Shown here in pieces: positions 11,270-21,175 of a stretch of DNA of 64,000 bases. A program made the translations under genes and the position numbers. The stretch is from Ascaphus truei. Its lineage: Eukaryota; Chordata; Amphibia; Anura; Ascaphidae. Under the pieces are notes generated by a model, which searched no databases, was not told the origin of the DNA, and saw nothing but the letters and a program-made list of their open reading frames with translations. How positions within the stretch are numbered: the stretch's first letter is position 1; each line of letters begins with the position of its first letter. The stretch covers positions 112,733,676 through 112,797,675 of the forward strand of contig CM071571.1 of the NCBI GenBank assembly GCA_036426205.1, given 5' to 3'.

Positions 11270-12421
11270 ATGAAAAAAGAAGTACGTATCCTTCTGGATA
11301 AAACATATCTAGAAGAATATTTAAGGGTTGCAAGGATCCCTAGAGGTCTCAGAGTCTCTAAACCTTCCTCATTTGAACTCACAGAAATAGAGTATGCCTG
11401 CATGTGGGAGAAAATACAAGACACTTGCAGTATAGAGTTAATGAAATTGCTCATATCCCATCATGAGTTAACTCTGGAAAGGTTAGACAAAGAAATAAAT
11501 CAGATTAAGGGCGTTTTGGAGCCCCTTATGAATTGTCCCAGCTTTAATACCCTGAATAGTAAACTCTCCGCAGAATTGGATTCATTAGAAAGAAGTGTCC
11601 TTATAAATAAAAATAAAAAATTTGCAAGGGACGAGGAGGATTACAAGGAGGGAAAGCAAAGAAAATGGGATAAATCGATGACAAGGGAACCGAATAAGAG
11701 GGATAGAAGTAACTCAACGTTAGGTAGAGACAAAAAAGTACCCCCTAAACCTCTAGATACTAACAAAAGTCCCGCCAAACCTGTAACTATAAAACCTAGA
11801 AAAGACATAACAGGAGATAGTAGCGGGAATGTTCATGATAAAAAACCCACGTCTAGGTATCAGCATGAAGATAGACGGAGGGAGAAATATCCCGCGAACA
11901 CCTACAAAAAAGGGGGTTCCTCAAGGTATGATAAAGATCACACAGGGGGGACAGAAAGAAGATATCCCAATTACTATAGCAGGGGAGGAGGCGACCATTA
12001 TTCATATAACAGAGATAACAGGTATACCAGAGATGACCGTAGCTATAGATGGGAACGTTCCCCAAGGCGAGACCGTTCAGTAAGGCGGGATCGTTCACCG
12101 AGGAGAGAAAGATCACCAAGACGTTCCAGAGAGGTACTGTCGAGGGAAAGGTATGAGAATAGGAGAGAAGAAAGAGATCACAGGGAAATGAGAACCAAAT
12201 ATGAGGAACCCAGTAACCCTATTTGGGAACGCACAGAAGGCCCCAGAGCTGGGGTTTCTTTTTTAGAACAGGCACCACAGGGAACAGTGGAGATAAAAAA
12301 CAGGTTCTCTTGCCTGGACGACCCAGGGGTACCGAAGACACCGGAAGGGAAAGGAAGGAAAAGAGACAGAGAGGGAAGAGAGGAAGAAGAAAATGTAGGG
12401 AGCAAGAAAGCAGCACGCTAA
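11270..12421 (+). CDS. Penelope-like element ORF1, coiled-coil and RS/RD-rich protein
   Basis: An intact 383-codon frame from ATG 11270. Residues about 60-125 are helical with heptad-like leucines (ELMKLLISHHELTLERLDKE) and probably a coiled coil. Residues about 130-200 are Lys/Arg/Pro-rich. Residues about 255-295 are RS/RD repeats (WERSPRRDRSVRRDRS). A short motif NRFSCLDD lies near residue 343-350, and similar NRF motifs occur near the end of other retroelement ORF1 products. The product is probably an RNA-binding particle protein. Its 3' end overlaps the polymerase frame by about 200 bp. Uninterrupted length argues for recent activity. Function is inferred. Confidence 0.8.
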   Translation: MKKEVRILLDKTYLEEYLRVARIPRGLRVSKPSSFELTEIEYACMWEKIQDTCSIELMKLLISHHELTLERLDKEINQIKGVLEPLMNCPSFNTLNSKLSAELDSLERSVLINKNKKFARDEEDYKEGKQRKWDKSMTREPNKRDRSNSTLGRDKKVPPKPLDTNKSPAKPVTIKPRKDITGDSSGNVHDKKPTSRYQHEDRRREKYPANTYKKGGSSRYDKDHTGGTERRYPNYYSRGGGDHYSYNRDNRYTRDDRSYRWERSPRRDRSVRRDRSPRRERSPRRSREVLSRERYENRREERDHREMRTKYEEPSNPIWERTEGPRAGVSFLEQAPQGTVEIKNRFSCLDDPGVPKTPEGKGRKRDREGREEEENVGSKKAAR

Positions 12422-14709
12422 AAGGTGTTTTTAACTTAAGTTCAAAAACATTAGACAAAGTGCAAACACAGGTACTCGCGAAGGGACTTAATTTTGCGCC
12501 TACACGGGGGCCTAGTGGCTTCGATCTTTTTATCGATGCACAAAAATATTTACGGCAATTAACGATAAAAAGATTTTTTATAAATAAAAGTACCCCAGGG
12601 TGTAGCCAAGATCAATCAACGAAGGAATCAGAAATTGTAGCTACCCCCAAGGATGTGTTCATACACTCTAACCTTAAGAATAAATCGAACTTCTATCCAG
12701 CCCATTGCAAAGGGCAATATCTGGAGGTGTTTAACAAACTTGTTATGGACGATTTTGAAAAGGGTAAGCATAGAGAAAATTTAACAAAGGAGGAAAAGCA
12801 AGCTCTAAAAACACTCAGCGAAGACACTAGCATTACAATTAAATCAGCAGACAAAGGGGGTGGTGTCGTTATTATGGACACCAGTTATTACCTCTTTGAG
12901 TGTCTCCGTATTCTAGGTGATGAGACAACCTACGAGAGGTTGACACAAGATCCTTCAAAGGCATACCAGGAGGAACTAAAACAGATTTTGAGTGAAGCAA
13001 GGGACGTAGGGATCTTGGGTGAAAAGGAGTTCAACTATCTTTTCAAATCTGAACCAGTAAAACCAGTGTTCTACTTTTTACCCAAGATCCACAAAAACCG
13101 TCAGAGACCACCAGGTAGACCCATTATATCGGGTATCGGGTCTCTGACACAGAACTTCTCTGAATATGTTGACATATACTTACAGAAGTACGCGACTAGC
13201 GCAAAAGCCTATCTAAAGGACACTTTAGAAGTCCTAAACATACTATCAACAATTAAGTGGCAAGAAGACTACATATTAGTGACCTGTGATGTGACGTCTT
13301 TGTACACATCAATACGGCATGAGGATGGTTGTGCAGCGGTGGCATTTGCGCTGGAGAAAGACCCATCAGTCCCACAGGAACAAAAATGTTTTCTACTAGA
13401 TGGAATAAGGTTTATTCTGTCTCATAACCTATTTTGGTTTGATGGGTCCATGTTCTTGCAAAAATGCGGGACCGCTATGGGGACCAGGTTTGCTCCAAGC
13501 TATGCCAACACCTTCATGGCACATTGGGAAGAGACCAACATCTGGTCGGAAAACCCATACGGAGCAAACCTGGTCCTCTGGAAGAGATACATCGATGATG
13601 TGCTCATCATTTGGCAGGGGAGCGAGGAAAATCTTAAACTCTTCTTGACCTATATTAATAACAATGAGGTTAATCTGAGTTTCACATCAGAGATGAGTAC
13701 AGAGAGCATCAACTTCCTTGACCTAACCATCTACATTGAGAAGAATATTCTCAAAACCAAGACCTATTTCAAGGAAGTTGATGCTAATAACTTTTTACTA
13801 AACAGCAATTGCCACCATCAAAAATGGCTAAAGAATATTCCGTTCGGACAATTCAGACGAATTAGACGGAACTGCTCAGAGGTTGAGATATATAGAGAAC
13901 AAGCAGGAGTTCTGGAAACCAGATTCGAAGAAAGGCAGTATAAACAGGATTTAATTGCAGAAGCACATATGAGAGCTCTGAATTTAAATAAAGAAGAACT
14001 GATGGTACCCAAGCAAAAAAGAGACACCACCAATAACATCGTTCCATTCATAACAAGATATAACAACGAGGCCCATAATATTAAAAAGATTTTAATGAAA
14101 CATTGGCACGTGCTGTGCAAAGATACACTATTAAAAGACTATCTGCCAGAAACACCCCGTGTTATCTTCAGAAGGGCGGAGAACATTAAAAACAAATTAG
14201 TGCCCAGCGTATACAGGAAGGAAACTGAGATTAAAAACAATAACTGGTTACCTAAACCGGTGGGGTTTTTTAAGTGTTTTGAATGCAAGGCCTGTAAGCA
14301 TGCGATGACTGATAAAATAGAATTCAGCTCAAATGTTACAAACGAGGGGTTCAAGACCAAACAATTCATCACATGCAAAACCAAATACGTGGTATATATG
14401 CTCCAATGCCCATGTGGACTCCAGTATGTGGGCCGGACCATAAGAAGTCTTAGGACCCGCATACTGGAACACTTGGGCAATATAAGAAGGGGAATGACCA
14501 CCCATAGTGTGCCCCTTCATTTTATCCAGAAACATGGGGGGGACCCCTCAGGACTACTTTATAGGGGATTAGAAGTGGTCCCTGAGAATTGGAGGGGGGG
14601 TGATAGATTGAGACGTTTACGGCAGAGGGAGACGTTTTGGATATACCGTTTGAAATCCATGTCCCCCTCAGGCCTCAACGTCGACCTCGATATCGCCGCT
14701 TTCAATTGA
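12223..14709 (+). CDS. Penelope-like element polymerase: reverse transcriptase plus GIY-YIG endonuclease
   Basis: An intact frame open from 12217 to a TGA at 14707. The usual PLE order is present: N-terminal FNLSSK...KGLNFAPT region, ITIKSADKGGGVVIMD, YFLPKIHK with PPGRPIISG, motif A CDVTSLYTS (Asp356 counted from 12223), motif B GTAMGTRFAPSYAN, motif C RYIDDVLI (Tyr456), motif D INFLDLTIY, then a Cys cluster CFECKACKH and the GIY-YIG nuclease (YVVYML...LQYVGRT, LRTRILEH) from about residue 722. RT copies the RNA; the nuclease nicks the target. Codon 12223 is TTG, and the first ATG in frame is 12745, inside the conserved region, so expression by frameshift from ORF1 is likely. Resembles the Neptune type of PLE. 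Confidence 0.93.
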   Translation: MGTHRRPQSWGFFFRTGTTGNSGDKKQVLLPGRPRGTEDTGRERKEKRQRGKRGRRKCREQESSTLKGVFNLSSKTLDKVQTQVLAKGLNFAPTRGPSGFDLFIDAQKYLRQLTIKRFFINKSTPGCSQDQSTKESEIVATPKDVFIHSNLKNKSNFYPAHCKGQYLEVFNKLVMDDFEKGKHRENLTKEEKQALKTLSEDTSITIKSADKGGGVVIMDTSYYLFECLRILGDETTYERLTQDPSKAYQEELKQILSEARDVGILGEKEFNYLFKSEPVKPVFYFLPKIHKNRQRPPGRPIISGIGSLTQNFSEYVDIYLQKYATSAKAYLKDTLEVLNILSTIKWQEDYILVTCDVTSLYTSIRHEDGCAAVAFALEKDPSVPQEQKCFLLDGIRFILSHNLFWFDGSMFLQKCGTAMGTRFAPSYANTFMAHWEETNIWSENPYGANLVLWKRYIDDVLIIWQGSEENLKLFLTYINNNEVNLSFTSEMSTESINFLDLTIYIEKNILKTKTYFKEVDANNFLLNSNCHHQKWLKNIPFGQFRRIRRNCSEVEIYREQAGVLETRFEERQYKQDLIAEAHMRALNLNKEELMVPKQKRDTTNNIVPFITRYNNEAHNIKKILMKHWHVLCKDTLLKDYLPETPRVIFRRAENIKNKLVPSVYRKETEIKNNNWLPKPVGFFKCFECKACKHAMTDKIEFSSNVTNEGFKTKQFITCKTKYVVYMLQCPCGLQYVGRTIRSLRTRILEHLGNIRRGMTTHSVPLHFIQKHGGDPSGLLYRGLEVVPENWRGGDRLRRLRQRETFWIYRLKSMSPSGLNVDLDIAAFN
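12295..12327 (+). promoter_or_regulatory. Candidate -1 ribosomal frameshift signal in PLE
   Basis: A AAA AAC at 12295-12301 is phased exactly as X XXY YYZ in ORF1 (codons ATA AAA AAC). A -1 slip makes the next codon CAG at 12301, which is in the polymerase frame. A GC-rich 5-bp hairpin (CCTGG 12313-12317, CCAGG 12323-12327) follows after 11 nt. The heptamer is kept in the degraded inverted copy (9966-9972 on the minus strand). Confidence 0.6.
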
Positions 14710-15670
14710 ATAAATTAAATTAAATTTTACTGGGCTACTGAGGCATTCTTAAACTATATAGAGTTATGAGGGAGGAACTTTTTACCCCTATCTAGAACCA
14801 TAAGAAAATTGGATTAGATGTGGGTTTGATTGTATTTCCCCTCTCCCCTTCTTCTTTTACAGTTCCATTCATTTACAGTTCCATTCTGTTACAGCTCCCT
14901 TTAGTTCCCTAGATTTTCTTTGTCCAGCGTCAGTTCCCGTTTTAGTTTTAGTTTTTAGTTGTCAGTCTTGTTTTTAGATTTTTAGTTCATAGCTTTTAGA
15001 TTTAGAATGATAATAATATTTTGTGCGACTATTACAAAAGTGATTAATTTTTAAAATGGAACATATTGCGTATGATCCATTTATAATTGTTTTTTAACCA
15101 ATGTATAACCCTGACGGGGATGGGTAATTTACTTTTTATATTAAAGGATTTGGGCACTTTTGATAGCCAAAATGTTCTAACTAATTTATATGTGTTTATA
15201 AATCTACATGGTAAGAATTTTTTATCTAAATGTTCAGGTTCAAGGAGCAAGTACACTTTGAACTATTATCACCAGATGACCAATTCTGACATATGATTAG
15301 ATGGACCCCATTGGAGGTCTTAAAACCAAAATACCTGTGAATTTTAATTTTAGTAGAATTTGTATAAAATTGTTTAAATGTGTGTGAAGTTTACAAATAA
15401 ATTTGACAATACTCTGATAAAATTATCTCATTAAATAATCAACAAGTATGTATTTTATTGCAGTCATCTATTAACCCCTGATGGTTAGGGATATTAATTT
15501 AAGTATACAAGAATGTTTTAACTTAAACCAATTCTAAAAGGCAAGACAGTGTGATTACAGAACATGAATTATGTAAATCTCGTTGATAAAAAAAAAAATA
15601 AAAAAAACTTTGTAATTAGGGCTTTATTAAACACAGCCCGCCCCAATTAGACTTTGATTACACAGGGGGT
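14710..15670 (+). other. PLE 3' untranslated region
   Basis: AT-rich noncoding DNA after the polymerase stop, with runs of A near 15588-15606. No frame of interest. It leads into a TATA box and hammerhead-like motif, as expected for the terminal-repeat region of a PLE. Confidence 0.5.
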
Positions 15671-15671
15671 T

Positions 15672-15746
15672 TATAAAACTCAGAGACCCCCTCCACGTCA
15701 GAATATGAGCCTGAGGAAGTCGATGATTCGACGAAACGCGTAGCTC
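15672..15746 (+). promoter_or_regulatory. TATA box plus hammerhead-like RNA motif (site A)
   Basis: TATAAA at 15672-15677. Then CTGAGGA at 15711-15717, an A, hairpin GTCGA/TCGAC (15719-15723, 15728-15732, loop TGAT), GAAAC at 15733-15737, and GTA ending at 15742. GAGC (15707-15710) just before the core pairs with GCTC (15743-15746) just after it. This gives three stems around a CUGANGA/GAAA core, the layout of a type I hammerhead ribozyme with a 2-bp stem III. The extra A after CTGAGGA is not canonical. Confidence 0.6.
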
Positions 15747-16422
15747 TAAAGTTCCTGCTGAATTTGGCCCAACGTGGCTCCCGTAGCCGGATCAACCAGG
15801 CAGCCATTGCAGATAAGGAGAAAAAGTTTTTTTTTTTTTCCTCCTGCATCACGGACGCGTGATTGGCAATAACGGCTGCTTAAACTGTATCCTGGACTGC
15901 ACGAGGAGGCCAGGGGTCCAACCACTATGTATGTATGTGAGTCTTGTTGTACCAATTGCTTTTAAAACTAATAAATGTGTTTTAAACCCCACTGACAACG
16001 TGCCTCACTTTCTCTACCTACTCCCCCCCCTACTACCACCACTGTGGAGAGTCCCCATCTGATGCCCAAGACTGGAGTTAGAATCCCACGTTGGTTGCAA
16101 ACAAAGAAGAGTCTACACTGGGGGGAGATGCAGATGGGTTAATTTAACCCCAAAGTTACCAATTTCCTGCAAGGACTCACACATGGCCGTGTGAGTACAG
16201 ATATATTTATATATTTATTTCAAAACCCTCTAAACCACCATTACCTGTTGTTGGGAGTGACTGGAATTGCTTAAAGAAACCACATTACCGTGTCCGCTTG
16301 CACATGGCCGTGTAAGTGTATTTAATATTTTCACCAACCCCCAGCAATATTGTTGTAACCACATTAATTTTATTGTATTTTATTGTTTTTTATTGTCAAA
16401 TGTTTTTCTAATCCCACGCTCC
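15747..16422. other. 3' part of PLE complex
   Basis: Noncoding. A T13-type run at 15828-15840 and two acatggccgtgt phrases (16181, 16302) stand out. It ends at the 20-bp direct repeat. Confidence 0.35.
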
Positions 16423-16442
16423 CCCATTGCTTGTATGTCTCT
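16423..16442. repeat. 20-bp direct repeat, right candidate TSD of PLE complex
   Basis: Same 20 bases as 8011-8030. Confidence 0.5.
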
Positions 16443-17041
16443 GGATTTCCTCTGGGACACTTCTCATCTCTTTTTGGATTTCGGAAGACTGGGACAGTCA
16501 CTCATTTTACCACTGAGGTTAGTTCACCGTGCGGGTAGTGTAGGACCTGCTGAGTAGGGTTTACCTTGATGTGGTAGCAGGCTTATAGTCCTTTGGCCAA
16601 AGGATTAAACTAAGAACCCTTACGTTGTATTTAGTTTTGCTGCACTCTGCTGTTTCTGGCACTATGCCTTTAAGGAGGCTGGACGTCCTCCAAGAAGCAA
16701 TTCCCTTTTGGATGTGACCTTGTGCTCTGGACTCTATCCTCCCCTGCTCCTCATTTTGTAGCTAACCACACCCCGCGTTGGTGCCTGAGAACGCGTGCAT
16801 CCCCGCTCTGTTGCCAGAGCACGCGCGCACATGCAGCTGGACCATTCGTGTCTCTGAGCTTGGCTCGGCACCTCTGGATGTGTCGCGCATTCTCCTGCGC
16901 GCTGTGCGGTCACGTGACTACGTGCGCCGATCCCCAGCTGCGCGGCAACTCACTCCCTTTCGTCTCTCCTACGGATTCCCCACTTCGCTATCGGTCCCTT
17001 CCCTTTCCCGCGGCTTGTGTGTAGGAGCACAAGCGTGACAT
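16443..17041. repeat. LTR-like, GC-rich repeat block
   Basis: 16525-16640 resembles part of the tandem unit at 37.2-39.9 kb (gtagtgtaggacct; caggcttat; tttggccaaaggatt). 16650-17041 is CpG- and GC-rich and ends GTGACA, which may be an LTR edge, with the decayed Gypsy RT lying 300 bp further on. Orientation and limits are uncertain. Confidence 0.35.
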
Positions 17042-17329
17042 TCTCGTCCCCAAAGGTACAAAAAGGTACTTCCCTTATCCCAGTACCCCAAAAAAAGGGA
17101 CAATAAACAGCACCCCTAATGAAAAAGCAAATAAGTAACCTTGCAAGCAATAAATGCTACCAGAATCTGAAACAACAGTGGAGAGAATAGCATATGTGCA
17201 AATCCAAAAAATAGTTCAAAGTCAAACCACAGGGTATTTGTCAGCAAACGTAGTCTCAAACACTTCTCCTCTCATATCATATAAAACTGACAGGGATTTG
17301 TATACAGTATGTTAGTTGTAGACTAGCTG

Positions 17330-17935
17330 CTAGAGGGAAAGAGCACTCAAGCCCTGTGGTTATAGTATCGACAGAGCTCATAGTTGAGCAACAGGAGGAA
17401 ACTGCAGAAATTATAAAAATAAATAAAAACATTCTCAAGTGTACAAGGAAGAACTCATGCAATTCTTTATGACATAGTCACAGAACCAGGAGTGACTGTT
17501 AATGTAAAATCATATAGAATCCCAGAAGAAAAAACAGAAGCAATTCAGATGGAGGTGAGAATAATGTTAGTGCTGGGAGTGATTGAGGAATCATAGAGGG
17601 AAATGGCCATGTCCCTTCATTTTAGTGCCTAAGATGGGTCTGTATGATTCTGCAATGATGACAGAAAAGTCAGTCAAGTCTCTAAATGTAATGCATATCC
17701 CATATGAGTTGATGAGTTAATTGAAAGATTAGCAAGGGTTAGATTCTTAAGTACACTAAAGCTCACAAAGGGTTACTGGCAAATTCCACTAAGCAAATCT
17801 GCAAAAGAAAAAAATTCCTTTGCAAACACCTGAAGGCCCTTATCAGCATACCATTTTAATTCTTGGCCTTTGTGGACCCCCGCTACTTTTGAACAGTTAA
17901 TAAACAAATTATTATGGTCTCAAGTGAATTAGAAG
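17330..17935 (+). pseudogene. Decayed Ty3/Gypsy reverse transcriptase
   Basis: Too broken for an open frame, but the plus strand still reads HDIVTEPGVTVNVKSYRIPE, EVRIMLVLGVIEES, VDELIERLARVRFLSTLKLT and KGYWQIPLSKSAKEK in order, the entry to the RT palm of a Ty3/Gypsy element. Stops and frame changes are scattered throughout. The motif around the catalytic YxDD is missing: the sequence loses similarity after ATFEQLINKLL near 17920. This is an older insertion than the Gypsy element at 21-26 kb and of a different lineage. Confidence 0.75.
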
Positions 17936-18786
17936 TTAAATATTTAGGCCCATCTCACATACCAACTCCTTCAGCAATGCCAATAACCCATGATGTCTCC
18001 TTAGATGATGCTAGAGAACTGTAAGAAGACGAGATCTGTGTCCTTGATTCAACAATAGTACCACCAGAGGCATATACAACACCACCCCCACTGACATCCT
18101 TACATTTAAAATATTGTGAAGAGAAGAAAACTAACTAAGTATTATTTTTGACTTGTTTATAACAATGCAGTAAATCTACAAAATCAAATAGTAACATGAG
18201 ACAGAGGCAGGACATGCATACAAATTTGAGATAATATAATTATAGCAAATACTGTATATCATGGTGAATGCTTTTCAAGTCCAGCCTTTTCTGCTGTGAA
18301 AAAGTTCAGCTCAGTTTTCTCTTTTATTCACATACTGTATAAGCAGAGAATTTGCCAAAAGAAATCCCAAAACAGGAGCATTTAGTGGTCAAACCTTTCT
18401 AAATGGGAAGCAGGTGGTCTGAAAACATTTTCTACTACTACATAAGCTAAAAGTGTTCTACATGTTATATTATTGTTTTCCAAATATCTCCAAAATATGC
18501 CTTACATCCATGAAAAATGATGTGCTTGTGTGAGTTACTAGGTAAATATAAAGAAGAGCACAGGAAACTTTCCAAACAGCTGCTCAGAATGTCAATAAGT
18601 TTGAGCATTCTGCCACAGTGCATGTTGACACTGGAAAACATGTTGTCCCAGGAAAAGTTCAAGCAAAGGCAGAAGCCTCATACACACGGACTTCCAAAAA
18701 TTGAGGTTTATTCACAGATTAACATTTTGGTGCTAATTTGTTTACCTTTCTCAAGATAAAGAACAAAAGCAGTAATGGAACCAGTT
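17936..18786. other. AT-rich DNA without recognisable genes
   Basis: No frame above about 80 codons and no family resemblance recognised; possibly the decayed remainder of the Gypsy element. Confidence 0.3.
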
Positions 18787-18789
18787 TAA

Positions 18790-19181
18790 GGGGCTTATGC
18801 AGAGAGGATAGAGAATGGATATAGCGCCATCTTTTGGCGAAAATACGCACCAGAGAAGCTTGTCCTGCAGAGAACATGGCGAGATTCACAAAATCCGCCA
18901 CAGCAGGTTTCTTTACTTTAAAATTTGCCAAACACGTGGTGAGATCGGTAAATTCACCATGTTAAGATAGGGTGGTATGCAAGTAGCATCGATGCGCTGG
19001 AACGCGCCATTCTGCCCTATAATATAGCGAGTTCCAGGTCGCCAGAAAAACTTGGCAATTTTGATCCCATCTGTAAAATGAGGTAACGCCGCTTTCAGCA
19101 TACGACCATAAATTACTCCAATTCTGTGGCTATTTTCTTGCCGTTTTCACATTATATAACGTTCCTCTCTGCATAAGCCTC
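18790..19181. mobile_element. Harbinger-type MITE, 392 bp
   Basis: Terminal inverted repeats GGGGCTTATGCAGAGAGG at the left and its imperfect complement ending GCATAAGCCTC at the right, flanked by a TAA duplication (18787-18789 and 19182-19184). A 3-bp TAA TSD and G-rich termini are the PIF/Harbinger signature. No coding capacity; mobilised in trans if at all. Related to the elements at 39299 and 48743 by the shared GGGGCYTATGCA start. Confidence 0.8.
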
Positions 19182-19204
19182 TAAATTTGTTACCCAGAAA
19201 TTCA

Positions 19205-19555
19205 TGAATATTTTAGACCAAATCCGTCGCACACACACAAATCTGTCTGCGGATTGGGGCACTTAAAAAATCTGTGTGGATTAATCCAAATCTGCCGTTA
19301 TATAAGTCCGGATTGATTTTTTTAGGAATCAGATCCACGGATTTAATAATCCGTTACCGGATTGTTAAAAATCCACACATGGATGAATCCACAGAGAAAG
19401 ATATGCCTCTTTGGATTTTTAACAATCCGACCACGGATTTCGAATTGCCCTCTAAAATAAAAAATCCAAAACTGTAGATTTAAATTTTTTTCACTGATCC
19501 ATGGAAATCCGCAGACCAAAAGAACCGGACCATACGACGTGGATCCAAATCCACA
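19205..19555. repeat. Inverted repeat cluster rich in AATCCG/CGGATT
   Basis: More than a dozen ATCCG or CGGAT words in 350 bp, including the inverted pair CCGGATTGTTAAAAATCC (19357-19374) and GGATTTTTAACAATCCG (19413-19429). Such repeated subterminal words are common in foldback DNA transposons. Ends and TSD not identified. Confidence 0.4.
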
Positions 19556-19929
19556 AAGAAAAAACGCCCACCTCTGGCAGTGACACCACAAAATACATAA
19601 CCTATGACCCATAAAACCTAGCAAAGTGGGGAGAAAAAAGTGTAAAGACTGGCGCAAAAAAAACCTTGCTAGGCACCATGTATTAACACTCCCACCAAAG
19701 TAATCTATGGAACAAAACCCAAAATCATAACCATACAAAAAAGGAGACATTAACAAGTAGTAAGAAAACTGTTGCTGTTATTAACGTAAATGGTTGAGCA
19801 GATTTCTCTTTAAGATAGAACAAAGATAGCAGGGCAAGCGGCATAAATACAAAATATAGACAACTAGCTGTACCTGACATAACCGGCATATGCAAATCTA
19901 GGAGATATGAAACGTCATTAAACATTACT

Positions 19930-20867
19930 CTTGGTTTTCACCCCTCCTTGTAATGCCTTGCTGTCTCTTGTTCCCTGTAAGAGACGTGCAGAGGTACAAC
20001 CATAGAGACAGATTAGGGGTAATCAAACCATGGCTTTTATTCAGCCTGTCACTTTAAACAATACATTTTAAGGAAACACAAAAATAAATAAACATCCTAT
20101 TCCTTTGTGAGAGCTAATTCAGTTTCCCAGTCTCTCTCTGCAGGGCTGGAAAAATAAGCTTATTTCCAAACTCTGACCCCAAAGTCCAAAGGGGTACCTG
20201 TAAAATGGGGGATGTTTATGTCAGTCTCTGGGTTGTGTCTGTTGGGGGCCACCCTCTGGCGGATTTCAGGGTTGACAGCACCCTGGATGTAGAGGATCTT
20301 AGTTTGGGGTGTCTTGCAGGCAGCCCAGTCCTTCTATGCTAAAACAACAATTCTTCTGGCTGCACAGTTGTCACTGTGTTAAAGGGATATCCTGCAGTTC
20401 AAGCAGGAGGTTGTTCTACCTGTCTGATGAGCCAGGTAGAGACTGGTTGATTTTATAGCTGCAATTAACCAGCTCCCTGCTGGATTCCTCAGACCAATAG
20501 AGACTTTGTATTGAAGCCCATTTAGACAGGGATTAAGGCCCTGCTATATTCCCTCTTCCCCACCTTACTTTCTCCTTCATCATACCCTGCTCTTTTTTGC
20601 ACTCTCTCATCCTCTCTCTTTGAACTCCCTGCCTTACTGTCTGTTCCTCTCTGTGCACACTACTCTCTCCTCCTCATCTTATCTCATCTCCTTTCTGCCT
20701 CTCTGTTTCCTCCTCCTACTCATCTTGTTGTCTCTCCTCCCCATGTGCAAACTTCTCTCTCTCTATCTCCTTTCCCCTCCTTGCTGTCTCTCCCCCTCCA
20801 TCATGTCCTCTTCCTCTTTCCACTCTCTTCTCCCCTCTCTTTGCACACCCAGTCAGACAATAGGAAA
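19930..20867. other. Repeat-like noncoding DNA and pyrimidine-rich tract
   Basis: 19960-20550 looks like a dispersed repeat of unknown class. 20560-20850 is a long C/T-rich tract (ctctctcctcctc type) on the plus strand, whose open frame is only low-complexity Leu/Ser. No gene. Confidence 0.35.
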
Positions 20868-21175
20868 AGAAAACCCTTCCCCTAGAGAACTTACAATCTA
20901 AGTGGTATGTTGGGAGGCTAGGTGCAGTAGATGGCAGTGCTTGTCAACAATGGTTGGTAGGTATCGACTGTAGGTGTGGGCAGTACCCATGAGTGCTTCT
21001 TTTGAGAGCTGATGTTTAATGTTGGTCTGTATTAAATTAAATTAGATGGGTTAACACCATTAGAAGGGAATGCGGTAACAGTGAGACATGGGTGAGAGGG
21101 ATGATGAATGGAGCAAAGGAGCACAGCAATCAGCAAACAAACAGAAGAAATCCTGAATAAAAAATATCACGGGCA
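20868..21175. other. L2-tail-like scrap and unique DNA
   Basis: CCTAGAGAACTTACAATCTAA (in part) near 20880-20900 is the reverse of the TTAGATTGTAAG phrase found in L2/CR1-type 3' tails, compare 31163. The rest is unrecognised up to the broken end of the Gypsy integrase. Confidence 0.3.

Noticed and set aside
20620..20901. 93-codon Leu/Ser frame that looks like a membrane protein
   Set aside because: Produced by a C/T-rich simple tract.
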